Shown: positions 8,248 to 18,185, numbered from the stretch's first letter. The stretch: 64,000 bases of DNA from Methanocalculus taiwanensis (GCF_024372745.1 NZ_VOTZ01000006.1:1-64000); one strand, 5' to 3'. Notes: generated from the letters alone by a model not told the origin. Numbers and translations: made by a program.

Positions 8248-9774
8248 ATGAGAATTGCAATACAACTACCCGCACTCATCATCCTGATGTGTGCTCTGCT
8301 CGCTTTTGCAGGCTGCGTCTCCGATCACCCGGTGTACCAGGAATCAGGCATCGGCGAGATGGAATATAACAAAGGGCTTGCCGAATATGAAGCCGGGAAC
8401 TACCGGGCCGCAGAAGCTGCGTTTGAAGGATCGGCGGCCTGGTATTTCGCCAATGGTTTCCCGGATGCCGGGATTGTCTCGCGGAATGCGATGTTTTCCG
8501 CAATCAGAACCTATGGTGAGTTTTCTCTGGATGATGCCGCTGCACGGGATGCCCTGAAAGAGGCAGTACCCGGCATCACCGAAGAAGAGATAGACGCATG
8601 GCTTGCAGATGAAGCCCAGATACTTGTCTCAGATGGCCAGACCCTCTATTTCTCTGATACCGCAAAGAACTACCTCTATGCCCATCAGGAAATCCTTCAG
8701 AAACAGAAGCTGGAATTCACCTTCGCCTTTATGTCGCGGTACGCACTGGCAGATGATGTCCGGGCAGGCAACCTGAAGGCAGAGGATCTCCCCTACAGAA
8801 ACCCAATCCACTATGAAGGGACGATGCGTCTTGAGATCGCAGAAGCAGATCTCCCTGCAGGAGGTACCCTGAAGATATGGTACCCGCATCCCATAGAGAC
8901 CGATATCCAGCGTGATGTCTCGGTCACAAACATGACATTCCCTGAGTATATCGTGAAGGGGCCGGATGTCAATCACGAGATAGGGATCATCTACTACGAG
9001 ATTCCGGTTGAAGCAATACAAGGCGATCTGGTCATCACTGCTGATATCAGGTTCACCTCCTATGAGGGGATCTTTATTGTTGACCCTGAAAAAGTCGGCG
9101 AATATGATACAAGCGATCCCGAGTATATCCTCTATACCAGATCCGAGCGGAACATCGAGGTAAACGACGCGATCAGAAACAAAGCCCGTGAGATCGTCGG
9201 CAGCGAGACAAATCCGCACAAGCAGGCGCAGATGATCTATGAGCATATCATAACAACCTACCCCTACAGCCATGTCCCGCACATGTCACTTGATACGAAA
9301 ACCCCGAAGGTTGCTGAGTCAACCCACATGTTCACCACCGGCCATGGCGACTGCGGCACGCAGAGTATGCTCTTCTCTGCATTCTGCCGCTCGCTCGGCA
9401 TCCCCGCCCGGGCCACCGGCGGGTATCAGATGCTCCTCAAGGATGCGCCAAGCCCCCATTTCTGGGCTGAATACTATCTGCCAGAATACGGGTGGGTACC
9501 GGTTGACCCGACCGTTGCCGACGGAGGCGACTGGTTCGATATCCCAGAAGATGACCGGATAGCCTTTAGGAGATATTATGGAACCAATATCGACCCGACC
9601 CGGCTTGTGATCCAGAAGAATGTCGATGCAACAGTGATACCCGATTATCCCAAAGGCGCCGTGATCTTCAGGCTCTGCAGGCAGTATCCCGCGATTGTAA
9701 GCGATACATCCATGCAGGATATGGAGTTAATCGCAATGGGAAGCTTCAGAATCGATCTGGTGGAGAAGGACTGA
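8248..9774 (+). CDS. Secreted transglutaminase-like lipoprotein
   Basis: A 508-residue exported protein. The signal peptide ends in a lipobox (LAFAGC, Cys ~25). Residues ~35-75 form a TPR-like hairpin (YNKGLAEYEAGNYRAAEAAFEGSA). A central beta region leads to a transglutaminase-like core: Cys in GHGDCGTQSMLFSAFCRSLG (~372), His in SPHFWAEYYL (~411) and Asp in WVPVDPT (~427), i.e. a complete Cys-His-Asp triad. Archaeal members of this family are thought to act as proteases or amidases on the cell surface rather than cross-linking enzymes; this is inference. It is transcribed alone and is convergent with the HD-domain gene. Confidence 0.85.
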   Translation: MRIAIQLPALIILMCALLAFAGCVSDHPVYQESGIGEMEYNKGLAEYEAGNYRAAEAAFEGSAAWYFANGFPDAGIVSRNAMFSAIRTYGEFSLDDAAARDALKEAVPGITEEEIDAWLADEAQILVSDGQTLYFSDTAKNYLYAHQEILQKQKLEFTFAFMSRYALADDVRAGNLKAEDLPYRNPIHYEGTMRLEIAEADLPAGGTLKIWYPHPIETDIQRDVSVTNMTFPEYIVKGPDVNHEIGIIYYEIPVEAIQGDLVITADIRFTSYEGIFIVDPEKVGEYDTSDPEYILYTRSERNIEVNDAIRNKAREIVGSETNPHKQAQMIYEHIITTYPYSHVPHMSLDTKTPKVAESTHMFTTGHGDCGTQSMLFSAFCRSLGIPARATGGYQMLLKDAPSPHFWAEYYLPEYGWVPVDPTVADGGDWFDIPEDDRIAFRRYYGTNIDPTRLVIQKNVDATVIPDYPKGAVIFRLCRQYPAIVSDTSMQDMELIAMGSFRIDLVEKD

Positions 9775-9802
9775 TTCTTCTTTTTTTAACCTTTCCAACC
9801 AC

Positions 9803-10384
9803 CTAATGCCCGCCTTCCTCGCCCTCAAGCCCTTCGAGAAAAGCAACAAGGAATGCATGCCTCTCTTCGGCTATTTCACGGGCTGTATCTGTATACATCC
9901 GATCCTTCAGCTTCAGCAGCTTCTCATGAAAGTGAGCGACAGCACCGGGAATGCCGGTGCCATCCTCCCCCGCCTGCATGAAGGTACGTGCAATGCCGAC
10001 TGCTCCCATCGCATCCAGCTTATCTGCATCCGAGAGGATCTCAGCTTCCAGTGTCGCAGGCGCAATCCCCGAGCTGTACCGATGGGAACGGATTGCGTGG
10101 CAGATTGAATGGATCATATCACCGGGATATCCGGCAGACCGGAGATACGCTTCTGCCATTTCTGCCCCCTGCTCTTCATGGCGAATACCGGTCTCCTCTT
10201 CAAGGGGGCGGGCGATATCATGGAAGAGGGCGGCAGGGATGATAACCGCCATATCTGCACCTTCGCTGAGGCCGATTCTCCGGCAGAGGCGGGTAACACG
10301 GGCAGTGTGATCGAACCCGTGGGAACCGGACTCCTGAAGAAATGCCTGTACATGCTGTCTGATCAGATCTATCCCGCCATCCAT
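9803..10384 (-). CDS. HD-domain phosphohydrolase
   Basis: A 193-residue HD-superfamily protein. Metal ligands are visible in order: His in GFDHTARV (~22), the HD pair in ALFHDIARP (~52-53), His in IRHEEQG (~66), a second His cluster CHAIRSHRYS (~94-99) and Asp in LSDADKLDAMG (~118). This is the YedJ/YqeK-like small hydrolase pattern, acting on phosphate esters or nucleotides. It lies 114 bases downstream of wtpC on the same strand and could be its distal operon partner, though a separate promoter is possible. The substrate is unknown. Confidence 0.8.
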   Translation of the reverse strand: MDGGIDLIRQHVQAFLQESGSHGFDHTARVTRLCRRIGLSEGADMAVIIPAALFHDIARPLEEETGIRHEEQGAEMAEAYLRSAGYPGDMIHSICHAIRSHRYSSGIAPATLEAEILSDADKLDAMGAVGIARTFMQAGEDGTGIPGAVAHFHEKLLKLKDRMYTDTAREIAEERHAFLVAFLEGLEGEEGGH

Positions 10385-10498
10385 GGGATATGGTTCACTG
10401 TACAGCGGGAAAAGGATCGCCTTTTATCACTGTTCCAGAAAGAGAGAGGGGAGAGATCAGTTCTCTTCACGGGGGAGGATCCCCCGATCTTCAACCAA

Positions 10499-11575
10499 CT
10501 ACCTGCTCGATTCATTCTCAATCACCCGGATCACACTCGCCTTGATAGCGGCAACCACATCCATACCGGGGGACAGAGCAAGATCTTCTGCCGAGCGGCT
10601 CGTGACAAGGGCAATGATCGGAAAGCCTGCGTTCAGATGCACCTGGGTAAGGGGGCCGCCAAGAGGGATAACAGCAGTGATTGTTGCTGTGAAACGATTT
10701 TGCGCTGAACTTGCATGGCCATCACCAACATGGAGCGTCACATCAGCTGCCCGGAAGGCAATCGAGACATCTTTTCCGGGAGAAACCTTTGAAACGGCAA
10801 TTACACTCATCCCTTCAATTTCAATTGAGGCAAGACTCGATGTCCCTGCTCCCACAACACCAGAGAGAATATTCTCCATACCGATAAAACGGGCAACAGC
10901 TGTACTCTCTGGTGTTTCAAATACCGAATCAACCGGCCCTTCCTGCATCCGGACACCATCAATAATCACCGCACAACGATTTGCCATCCGAAGGATCTCT
11001 TCCCGGGCATGTGTCACCTGAACAATCGTGAGATGCTCTTCCCGGTGGATCCTGAGGAGATCAGCAATGATCTGTTCGCGGGTAATTGGATCAAGTGCAG
11101 CAAAGGGTTCATCAAGCAGGAGAATTTCCGGATCTGAGGCAAGAGCACGTGCAATAGCCACGCGTTGCTGCTCCCCTCCACTCAGGGTTCCCGGATACCG
11201 GTTTCTCAGATGGGAGATCCCAAACTGCATGAGAAGCTCATCAACCCGGCGATCAATCTCATCACGGGGACGTTTCTGCATCTTCATGCCAAACCCGATA
11301 TTCTTCTCAACCACCATATGAGGGAAGAGAGAGTAATCCTGGTATACAAGAGAGATACGGCGTTTCTCCGGTGGTATCAACGTTGTATTCGAGCCATTTA
11401 TCAGAACTTCCCCTTTATCCGGGAAGTGTAGCCCCGCAATCGCCTCCAGGATAACGGTCTTGCCTGCACCGGATGGACCGATGATAAAATAATAATCTCC
11501 CCTGTTGATCGTGAGACTCACATCACGGAGGGCAAACTCTCCAAGTGTAAGGGATAAATGCCTAAACTCGATCAT
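10499..11575 (-). CDS. wtpC: Tungstate/molybdate ABC transporter ATPase
   Basis: A 358-residue ABC ATPase that powers oxyanion import through WtpB. Walker A is GPSGAGKT (~33-40), Q-loop VYQDYSLFP (~78), signature LSGGEQQR (~128-135), Walker B ILLLDEPFAALD (~150-161) and the H-loop VQVTHAREE (~186). The C-terminal ~130 residues have the TOBE-like beta domain usual for ModC/WtpC, which can bind the oxyanion and inhibit transport. Its start overlaps the wtpB end by 14 bases, so translation is coupled. The specificity call (tungstate rather than sulfate or another anion) rests on its WtpA neighbour. Confidence 0.85.
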   Translation of the reverse strand: MIEFRHLSLTLGEFALRDVSLTINRGDYYFIIGPSGAGKTVILEAIAGLHFPDKGEVLINGSNTTLIPPEKRRISLVYQDYSLFPHMVVEKNIGFGMKMQKRPRDEIDRRVDELLMQFGISHLRNRYPGTLSGGEQQRVAIARALASDPEILLLDEPFAALDPITREQIIADLLRIHREEHLTIVQVTHAREEILRMANRCAVIIDGVRMQEGPVDSVFETPESTAVARFIGMENILSGVVGAGTSSLASIEIEGMSVIAVSKVSPGKDVSIAFRAADVTLHVGDGHASSAQNRFTATITAVIPLGGPLTQVHLNAGFPIIALVTSRSAEDLALSPGMDVVAAIKASVIRVIENESSR

Positions 11576-12374
11576 CGTGCCTCCCGATAAAGTGTGACAG
11601 GTACCGGAGTACCAGAAAGACGGAAAAGCACGCGATTATCATAATAAACGCAATGGTGCTGCTCTCTTTGAGACCTCCGGTTGTGAAACGGTAATAGAGC
11701 AATGTTGAGATCACCATCGGATAATAGGCGATCATAATGATAGCTGCAAATTCCCCGATCGCCCGCCCCCAGGAAAATATTGCCCCATTATAGATGTATC
11801 GTGCAGAGAGCGGGAGGACAACATGCAGGAATGCCGAAAACCGGGATGCACCAAGAGTTCTCGCGACGTTCTCAAGATGCACCGGAACCTTCTCAAAACC
11901 TTCCCGTGCCGAATTGATGAAATACGGGGAGGAGACAAAGAGCATCGCAACAACAATCCCGGGATACGCATCCTCGAATGAAAACCCGATATCATAGAGT
12001 GGTCCCCCGATTAAACCCCGTTTCATAAAGAGGATATACACAAGAATTCCCGCAACCGTGTGGGGAAGCATCAGGGGGATATCAACAATCGTCTCGACAA
12101 TTCTTTTTCCCCGGAAATCTGTCCTGGCAAGCACATAGGCAAGCGGAATACCAAGGATCATCAGAATGACAATAGCGTTTGCACCTGCTGCCATGGTGAG
12201 TATGATCGAGTCGATCACCTTTGAGTCGGCTGCCACCCGCAGCAGGTGTGGAATATCCGAGAGTTCCCGGACCGTCATATTCATGAGGGCAAGTACGGTG
12301 AGCGCAAGAATGAGACCCCCGAGGAGGGAGAAAGATATGAGGCAGCGATCACGGAGAACTGGGATTTGAGCCAT
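11562..12374 (-). CDS. wtpB: Tungstate/molybdate ABC transporter permease
   Basis: A 270-residue integral membrane protein with about six TM helices. The cytoplasmic EAA-type coupling loop is at ~175-195 (VARTLGASRFSAFLHVVLPL), which docks on WtpC. AIGEFAAIIMIAYYPMV (~210) is the conserved helix of the ModB/WtpB family. Length is normal. It sits between wtpA (31 bases upstream) and wtpC (14-base overlap) in one transcription unit. Confidence 0.87.
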   Translation of the reverse strand: MAQIPVLRDRCLISFSLLGGLILALTVLALMNMTVRELSDIPHLLRVAADSKVIDSIILTMAAGANAIVILMILGIPLAYVLARTDFRGKRIVETIVDIPLMLPHTVAGILVYILFMKRGLIGGPLYDIGFSFEDAYPGIVVAMLFVSSPYFINSAREGFEKVPVHLENVARTLGASRFSAFLHVVLPLSARYIYNGAIFSWGRAIGEFAAIIMIAYYPMVISTLLYYRFTTGGLKESSTIAFIMIIACFSVFLVLRYLSHFIGRHDDRV

Positions 12375-12405
12375 AGGAATCAGGCAGAAAAAGAGTTTGG
12401 GGGTT

Positions 12406-13437
12406 TCAGGCTGTAAGCGCCTTTATTGCTGAAGGTACAGTCCCGAATCCACCTGCGGGGACAACCGGAGGCTGGCCCTGGCCATCCATAATAGCCTGCC
12501 CGGTTGGGCCGATTAACAACTCGACAAATGCAAGACCCGCATCAGGATTCTCTGCATTCTTCGGAACAGTCGCACCATAGACAATTGGCAGGCCCTTCAT
12601 CATGCCGCCTTCAGTTTCAATGAGAACAGTGGCATAGTCAGATTCATACTGGATGGATGAGAGGTCGATTGCCTCGGGGAGTACGATGAATTTGAGATCG
12701 TGCTGGACTGCAACCGACTGGTATTCCCACGCATAGTCAAGGCCGCCACTCTGGAGCATCTGGACGAGTTCAACAGATTTCGGACGGATCTGGATGTTGC
12801 CTTTTGGCTCGGGCGATTTTGCATGGACGGTAAAGATGCCATTCTCCTCTGTCACTGTGATCGCAGAGTTTGCTCCAACGAGCCGGTCAAAGATGGTATC
12901 ATCGCCATAGTGTGCTTCTGCGAGCTGTACGGTCATCAGAGAGCGGTATCCACAGGGGTCGAGATTGGGGTCAGAGAATGCCCATGCCACATCGGATTTC
13001 TCAAGGATGGTGTACCAGTTATCGGCATTGATCTCATCCACATACAGGCTGTCATCTGTATAGCAGAGCACCATCCGGTTCTTGGCAAATGTAACATACC
13101 AGTCGGCATGCGATGGAACCAGCAGTCCCGGGATGAGCGTGTAGTCTGCTGAAGCAAAGACATCGGCGCTCTTATCGAGGTCGGAAATATCCTTGGCAAG
13201 TTTCGTTGACCCGGCAGGAACGAGCTGTACAGTGGTACCGGGATACTTCGCTTCAAATGCAGCCGCAAGCTCCTCGAAGGGAACCGTCAGGCTTCCGGCA
13301 TGGAAGACCGTTACAATACCGGAGATTTCCGGAGCAGTTACTGTCGGTGCAGGTTCATTCTGGCCTACGCACCCGCAGAGGAATACTGCGGCCACAACAA
13401 GAGCCAGAGCGATGAGAATACTCTTCATCTCTTTCAT
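12406..13437 (-). CDS. wtpA: Tungstate/molybdate-binding lipoprotein WtpA
   Basis: The periplasmic-type binding component, anchored by a lipobox (FLCGC). Family marks: VFHAGSLTVPF near the N-terminus (oxyanion loop), a DVFASADYTLIP strand, LDPCGYR (the Asp that supplies one carboxylate ligand in archaeal ModA/WtpA structures) and YAWEYQSVA (the Glu that supplies the other). The frame is open to an ATG at 13476, but those codons read through a TATA-like stretch (13460-13472) and precede the signal peptide. ATG 13437, or 13428 (MKSILIAL), is the better start and would be near-leaderless. First gene of wtpABC. Confidence 0.87.
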   Translation of the reverse strand: MKEMKSILIALALVVAAVFLCGCVGQNEPAPTVTAPEISGIVTVFHAGSLTVPFEELAAAFEAKYPGTTVQLVPAGSTKLAKDISDLDKSADVFASADYTLIPGLLVPSHADWYVTFAKNRMVLCYTDDSLYVDEINADNWYTILEKSDVAWAFSDPNLDPCGYRSLMTVQLAEAHYGDDTIFDRLVGANSAITVTEENGIFTVHAKSPEPKGNIQIRPKSVELVQMLQSGGLDYAWEYQSVAVQHDLKFIVLPEAIDLSSIQYESDYATVLIETEGGMMKGLPIVYGATVPKNAENPDAGLAFVELLIGPTGQAIMDGQGQPPVVPAGGFGTVPSAIKALTA

Positions 13438-13794
13438 ATCAGGAGATTGATGATTATATACATTAAATATACCCATTTGTTTTTGGATTAATTGGGTTTA
13501 CTTAACTTTATTGATGAAGATCGATAAGGATGAATATATTTCCATCTACAATGAGCAGAATGAACACGGGCATTTCAATAGAAGATGAGAGATAAATCAA
13601 ATTCTGAAAAGAAATGATAAAGTTTGATGAAAGTCGCAGATCATCTCCAAAGATTCTTCAGTATAATGAGTTAATTTAATTTAGTTAATTAAGTTGAAAA
13701 AAGTTATTTATTTTCTTCTATCAACCTCATATCATCTGGTCTTTTCCGGAGATACAACCCCATTACTCGCTTAATGGGAAAATGGTGATGTTTT
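13438..13794. promoter_or_regulatory. Divergent promoter region, wtpA / surface operon
   Basis: An AT-rich spacer of ~350 bases between two divergent units. Toward wtpA a TATA-like GGTATATTTAATG lies at about 13460-13472 (minus strand). Toward the surface operon AAGTTATTTATTTT (13701-13714) is a TATA candidate ~85 bases before the GTG start. Just upstream of it, 13668-13692 is an AT-rich, partly palindromic run (GTTAATTTAATTTAGTTAAT), a plausible operator. GGTGATG at 13784-13790 is the Shine-Dalgarno of the 13795 gene. No gene is seen here. Confidence 0.5.
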
Positions 13795-16700
13795 GTGACC
13801 TTATTGAAGAAGACTGCAGTATTATTGTGCATGCTGATGGCGCTCCTGCTCCTCATCATGCCAGCAGCAGGAGCCACTACTGAGCTCCATATTGTAAAGT
13901 ATGCATCAGACGGTGAAACCGTTCTGAATGAAACAACAAAAGAGTATACCTGGCTTGAAACAAACCTGGACGTCCTTGGAGACGGGACAACGCATTATTC
14001 TCTCCAGGGTCCGGTCTTTGAGGGAGATCCATGGAATCCCGAAGAAGATACAAATCTCAAAGATCAGGGTGCTGTAAAAGGGACTGATCTGGCGGATATC
14101 TGCGATCTGGTCGGCGGAATGTCAGCTGGTGAAACGGTAAAAGTCATCGCTGACGATACATTTTCAAAGACGTTCCCCTATTCAGTTGTGTATAATCCGG
14201 CGACCAGACAGGGGCCAATCGGAATCACATGGTACCTCGCAGGTGACGGATATGTCCCGGACTATTCCAGCGGAATGAAAGTGATCTTTTTTGCAGATGA
14301 CGGCGTCTTTGGCGTCAATGATATGAAACAGACTTTCCCGGAGGAGTACTGGTACTACTATGAGCCAGGCATCCCGACCACAACAGGCCTCTCAGTCAAA
14401 TACATTGAAAAGATTGCTATCATGAGCAATGAAGATGCACCAGAAGACGAGAAGGAGACACTCTTTGATGACACCCTTGAGCTTCAGGATGAGACCTTCC
14501 CACTTGAGGCAACATCCGAAACCTCATACGATGTCGGTCGCCTCACCCCCCTTGGTGCACTCGATGCAGCAGGCCTCAACCTCACTGTAAACGACAAGTC
14601 ATTTGCCACAAAGGGAATTCTTCTGCTGGATGGAATCGAGGAATACCTCTTTAGCAAAGCGGACGGTACAACATGGATCTGCAATGTCAATGGACAGACC
14701 CTTGATGACTTTGGCAACTATGAAACTGAGGGACTCAATGTCTATCAGCTGAATGATGGAGATGTCGTCGAATGTTTCTTTGGTGTAAAACCAGTCACAG
14801 CTGAGAATGCAACCGCCTATGTCCGCATTGAAGTATCAGTTGGTGCTGGAGCATCTGACACACTCTTTGATGACACCCTTGAGCTTCAGAATGAGACCTT
14901 CCCACTTGAGGCAACATCCGAAACCTCATACGATGTCGAACGTCTTACCCCCCTTGGTGCACTCGATGCAGCAGGCCTCAACCTCACTGTAAACGACAAG
15001 TCATTTGCCACAAAGGGAATCCTTCTGCTGGATGGGATCGAGGAATACCTCTATGATAAAACCGCTGGGACAACATGGATCTGCAATGTCAATGGACAGA
15101 CCCTCGATGACTTTGGCAACTATGAAACTGAGGGACTCAATATCTATCAGCTGAATGATGGGGATGTCGTCGAATGTTTCTTTGGTGTAAAACCGATCAC
15201 CCCCGAGACTGCAACCGCTTATGTCCGCATTGAAGTATCAGTTGACGGTGGATCTGCTCCCGGAGACTGGACCCTTGAGCTGGATGGTGCATTAAATGAA
15301 CTGATTCATCAATCCTACTTCGAACAGGGGATAAAATGCGGCCATGGTGCAACCTATGAAGATGATGATGGAAATGTCTGGAGCGGAATGCCGCTCTGGT
15401 GGCTTGTCGGCTATGTGGATGACGGCAACAAACATGGCAGCGAAGCATTCAATGACGCACTTGCAGAACAGGGTTATTCAATAAAGGTAACCGCCGGAGA
15501 TGGGTACAGCATTAATTTCCAGAGTGCGGCAGTAGCTCGAAATGACAACATCATTGTTGCAAACACACTCAACGGAGAACCACTTCCGGCAACCATCGGG
15601 GAGAAGGAGAAACCCTGTTTCCCGCTCCAGATGATCGGATCAGATGTTTCCAGCGGACAGAAGGTTGGAAATGTTGTGAAAATTGAACTCATCGGGCTTC
15701 CAGAACCACAGACAGAGTGGGCTATCTCACTCGATGGTGCATTCAAAAGGACTTTCACACAATCTGAATTTGAAGAGGGGGTTGGATGTGGCCATTCCAA
15801 TCACTGGACAGACGCTGATGACAATGTCTGGACCGGCATGCCGCTTTGGTACCTGATCGCTGTTGTTGATGATATCAATGCAGACAATCACTGGAAATTC
15901 AATAACACACGGGCAGCGGACGGCTATACCGTTTCTGTTACTGCTGAGGATGGTTACACAAGAAGCTTTGCAAGTGCCGATATCGCCAGAAATAACGATT
16001 ATATCATCGCAAACAAGATGAATTCAGCCCCACTGGATGATAACTATCCACTCAGGCTGGTTGGATCTGCACTAACAAGTGGAGGCCAGCGTGTTGGTAA
16101 TATTGCATCAATTTCGATCTCCGGTCTTCCGGAGGAGCCACAGGAAGGCGAATGGATACTTACGCTGAAAGGCAGACAGATCACTGCCAATATCAGCCAG
16201 AGCCTCTTTGAAGAGGAAGCTGCCCGGAATGCTGTAACCTACGACGATGGCGTCAGCGTCTGGACCGGGATACCTCTCTGGCGTCTTGCAGGGCTTGTCG
16301 ATGATGACAGGATGATAGGGCCGGACTTCTTCAATGAAGAGCTTGCCGGGATCGGATACACGGTTATCGTCTCATCAGGCGGCGACTCACCCTATAGCAA
16401 GGATTTCACCAGCCAGGAGATGGCAGAATCCAAAAACAACTATATTGTTGCAAACACAGTCAATGGAACAGCAATACCTGGCGATGCGTTCCCACTCCGT
16501 CTTGTTGGAGATGGAGCAAAGGGGAGCAAGAGCGTCGGTAATATCGAGACCATTGAACTGACTGAATTCGATACACCTACCGAAGCACCAGCTATACGGG
16601 TTGTCAAATACGCAGCCGATGGAGTAACGATCATCCAGGAAGTGACAAAGGACTACCTCTGGATGAAGGAGAATCTCCCCGTCATTGGTGGCGAAAACGG

Positions 16701-18168
16701 AGTCCGGCTCCGCTTCCAGGGACCAACCTTCGACCCGGATGATCTCTGGAACCCTGATGAGACGAAAAATCCAAACAAAGTCGATGAGGTAGTAAGGGGC
16801 ACAGCGATAAAAGACCTCTGTGATCTGGTCGGCGGAGCCCCCGAAGGCAGTGAGATCATCCTGAAAGCAAAAGATGGATTTAAAACAACACTCAACTATA
16901 CCAACCTGTATTCACCACTGGATCGCCAGGGTGAAGCGATTGTCGCATGGTGGACCGAACGCCAGGGATACGTCCCTGAATACTCAGATGGATACCGCAA
17001 CTTCTTTAATACGCCTGATGGGATCTTCGGTGCCGATGATATGCGTACCACAATGAAGCAGGATTACTGGCACTACTATTGGGCAGATGGCATACAGTAT
17101 CCCTCAGCTGCCGGTGTCTCCACAAAAACCATCGCTACAATCGAAATTCGAACAGGAACCCGGGAGAACTGGGAATTACTGTTGACTGGTGCTATATCAG
17201 ATACCATTGACAGGGCATACTTTGAATCTGCGAAATCCTGTGCAATGGCCGGGCAAAGCCATCATGCCACATGGACTGATGGAGATGATGAATGGTCAGG
17301 ATTGCCGCTCTGGACACTTGTCGGGTGGGTTGACGATGAGAACAAACATGATTTCGGCAGCAACCCCTTCAGAGATGATCTGGCAGAACTTGGCTATAAT
17401 ATCACTGTCATCGATTATGGCCCTGATGGAACCAAGGGAACAGATGACGATTTCTCAGCCACATTCCACAGTACAGTCGTTGCACGGAACCAGAATATCA
17501 TCGTGGCCAATGAATTAAATGGCCAGCCACTTCCATCAGATGGTGAGAAACCAACATGGCCACTCAGGCTGGTTGGATCTGATCTCACCTCTGGTAAACA
17601 GCGTGTCGGCAGTATTGATGAGATTGCGTTAACCGACCTCCCCGCAGAGATCGATGCAGATGATATCATTCAGCTCAAAGAAGGCTGGAACTTCATATCA
17701 GTACCAAAGAGACTTTCAATTGGAAATAATACCGCTCAGATCTTCTCTTCCGTCGACACAATGGACCGAAGTATCTGGGAGTATAATTCTGCACTGAAGC
17801 TCTGGAAAGCGCTCAAACTCACTGATGTTGTACTACCCCTCAACGGGTTCTGGATCTACTCGGCCGAGGATTGTGAGATCGCTCTTCAATACGATGATAA
17901 CCCTGTTCAGACCCCACCAACCAGGGAACTCAACAAAGGATGGAATGCAATCGGCTTCTCAGGACTGGAACCTGCATCAGCACGGGACACACTCCTTTCA
18001 CTTGGAGATCTATGGACGCAGGCCATTGGCTATGATCCTGTGAACCAGAAGTATGAGACTGCTATCATCCGGGGCGGATCAGGCAGTTTCAGTGATACAC
18101 AGGAGATGTATCCAACACATGGATATTGGATCTACCTGACCGGGAATGGAGAGCTTGCAAGCCTCTGA
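13795..18168 (+). CDS. Giant secreted multi-domain SUOX-fold-like surface protein
   Basis: A 1457-residue exported protein; GTG start with GGTGATG seven bases upstream. Signal peptide ~1-27 (ends PAAGA). Domains in order: type A ~28-211 (GAVKGTDLADICDLVGG, aromatic EYWYYY); two nearly identical DUF4430-like domains ~223-356 and ~357-483 (TTWICNVNG, LNDGDVVECFFG); three type B domains ~492-637, 641-779 and 786-925; a second type A ~933-1119; a fourth type B ~1125-1284; then two GWN-x-I repeats (~1298 and ~1383). Type B (W-[ST]-G-[MIL]-PLW, then DGY, IVAN, PLRLVG, VGNI) resembles the sulfite-oxidase molybdopterin domain, but I see no conserved cofactor Cys. No C-terminal anchor. First gene of a six-gene run divergent from wtpABC. 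Role not known. Confidence 0.75.
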   Translation: MTLLKKTAVLLCMLMALLLLIMPAAGATTELHIVKYASDGETVLNETTKEYTWLETNLDVLGDGTTHYSLQGPVFEGDPWNPEEDTNLKDQGAVKGTDLADICDLVGGMSAGETVKVIADDTFSKTFPYSVVYNPATRQGPIGITWYLAGDGYVPDYSSGMKVIFFADDGVFGVNDMKQTFPEEYWYYYEPGIPTTTGLSVKYIEKIAIMSNEDAPEDEKETLFDDTLELQDETFPLEATSETSYDVGRLTPLGALDAAGLNLTVNDKSFATKGILLLDGIEEYLFSKADGTTWICNVNGQTLDDFGNYETEGLNVYQLNDGDVVECFFGVKPVTAENATAYVRIEVSVGAGASDTLFDDTLELQNETFPLEATSETSYDVERLTPLGALDAAGLNLTVNDKSFATKGILLLDGIEEYLYDKTAGTTWICNVNGQTLDDFGNYETEGLNIYQLNDGDVVECFFGVKPITPETATAYVRIEVSVDGGSAPGDWTLELDGALNELIHQSYFEQGIKCGHGATYEDDDGNVWSGMPLWWLVGYVDDGNKHGSEAFNDALAEQGYSIKVTAGDGYSINFQSAAVARNDNIIVANTLNGEPLPATIGEKEKPCFPLQMIGSDVSSGQKVGNVVKIELIGLPEPQTEWAISLDGAFKRTFTQSEFEEGVGCGHSNHWTDADDNVWTGMPLWYLIAVVDDINADNHWKFNNTRAADGYTVSVTAEDGYTRSFASADIARNNDYIIANKMNSAPLDDNYPLRLVGSALTSGGQRVGNIASISISGLPEEPQEGEWILTLKGRQITANISQSLFEEEAARNAVTYDDGVSVWTGIPLWRLAGLVDDDRMIGPDFFNEELAGIGYTVIVSSGGDSPYSKDFTSQEMAESKNNYIVANTVNGTAIPGDAFPLRLVGDGAKGSKSVGNIETIELTEFDTPTEAPAIRVVKYAADGVTIIQEVTKDYLWMKENLPVIGGENGVRLRFQGPTFDPDDLWNPDETKNPNKVDEVVRGTAIKDLCDLVGGAPEGSEIILKAKDGFKTTLNYTNLYSPLDRQGEAIVAWWTERQGYVPEYSDGYRNFFNTPDGIFGADDMRTTMKQDYWHYYWADGIQYPSAAGVSTKTIATIEIRTGTRENWELLLTGAISDTIDRAYFESAKSCAMAGQSHHATWTDGDDEWSGLPLWTLVGWVDDENKHDFGSNPFRDDLAELGYNITVIDYGPDGTKGTDDDFSATFHSTVVARNQNIIVANELNGQPLPSDGEKPTWPLRLVGSDLTSGKQRVGSIDEIALTDLPAEIDADDIIQLKEGWNFISVPKRLSIGNNTAQIFSSVDTMDRSIWEYNSALKLWKALKLTDVVLPLNGFWIYSAEDCEIALQYDDNPVQTPPTRELNKGWNAIGFSGLEPASARDTLLSLGDLWTQAIGYDPVNQKYETAIIRGGSGSFSDTQEMYPTHGYWIYLTGNGELASL
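14461..15246 (+). repeat. In-gene tandem duplication of DUF4430-like domain
   Basis: Two direct copies with a 402-base period (134 codons), starting at 14461 and 14863. Long stretches are identical at the DNA level, including third codon positions, so the duplication is recent or kept uniform by gene conversion. Differences cluster near the FSKADG/YDKTAG codons. Confidence 0.9.
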
Positions 18169-18185
18169 AAGGTGATAGGTGTAGT

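Noticed and set aside
10109-11021. Long plus-strand frames opposite the HD-domain and wtpC genes
   Set aside because: Antisense shadows of well-supported genes.
13795-18168. The giant protein as a true molybdopterin enzyme
   Set aside because: The fold resemblance is visible, but no conserved Mo-ligating Cys or haem/NAD partner domain is present, so an enzymatic call is not justified.
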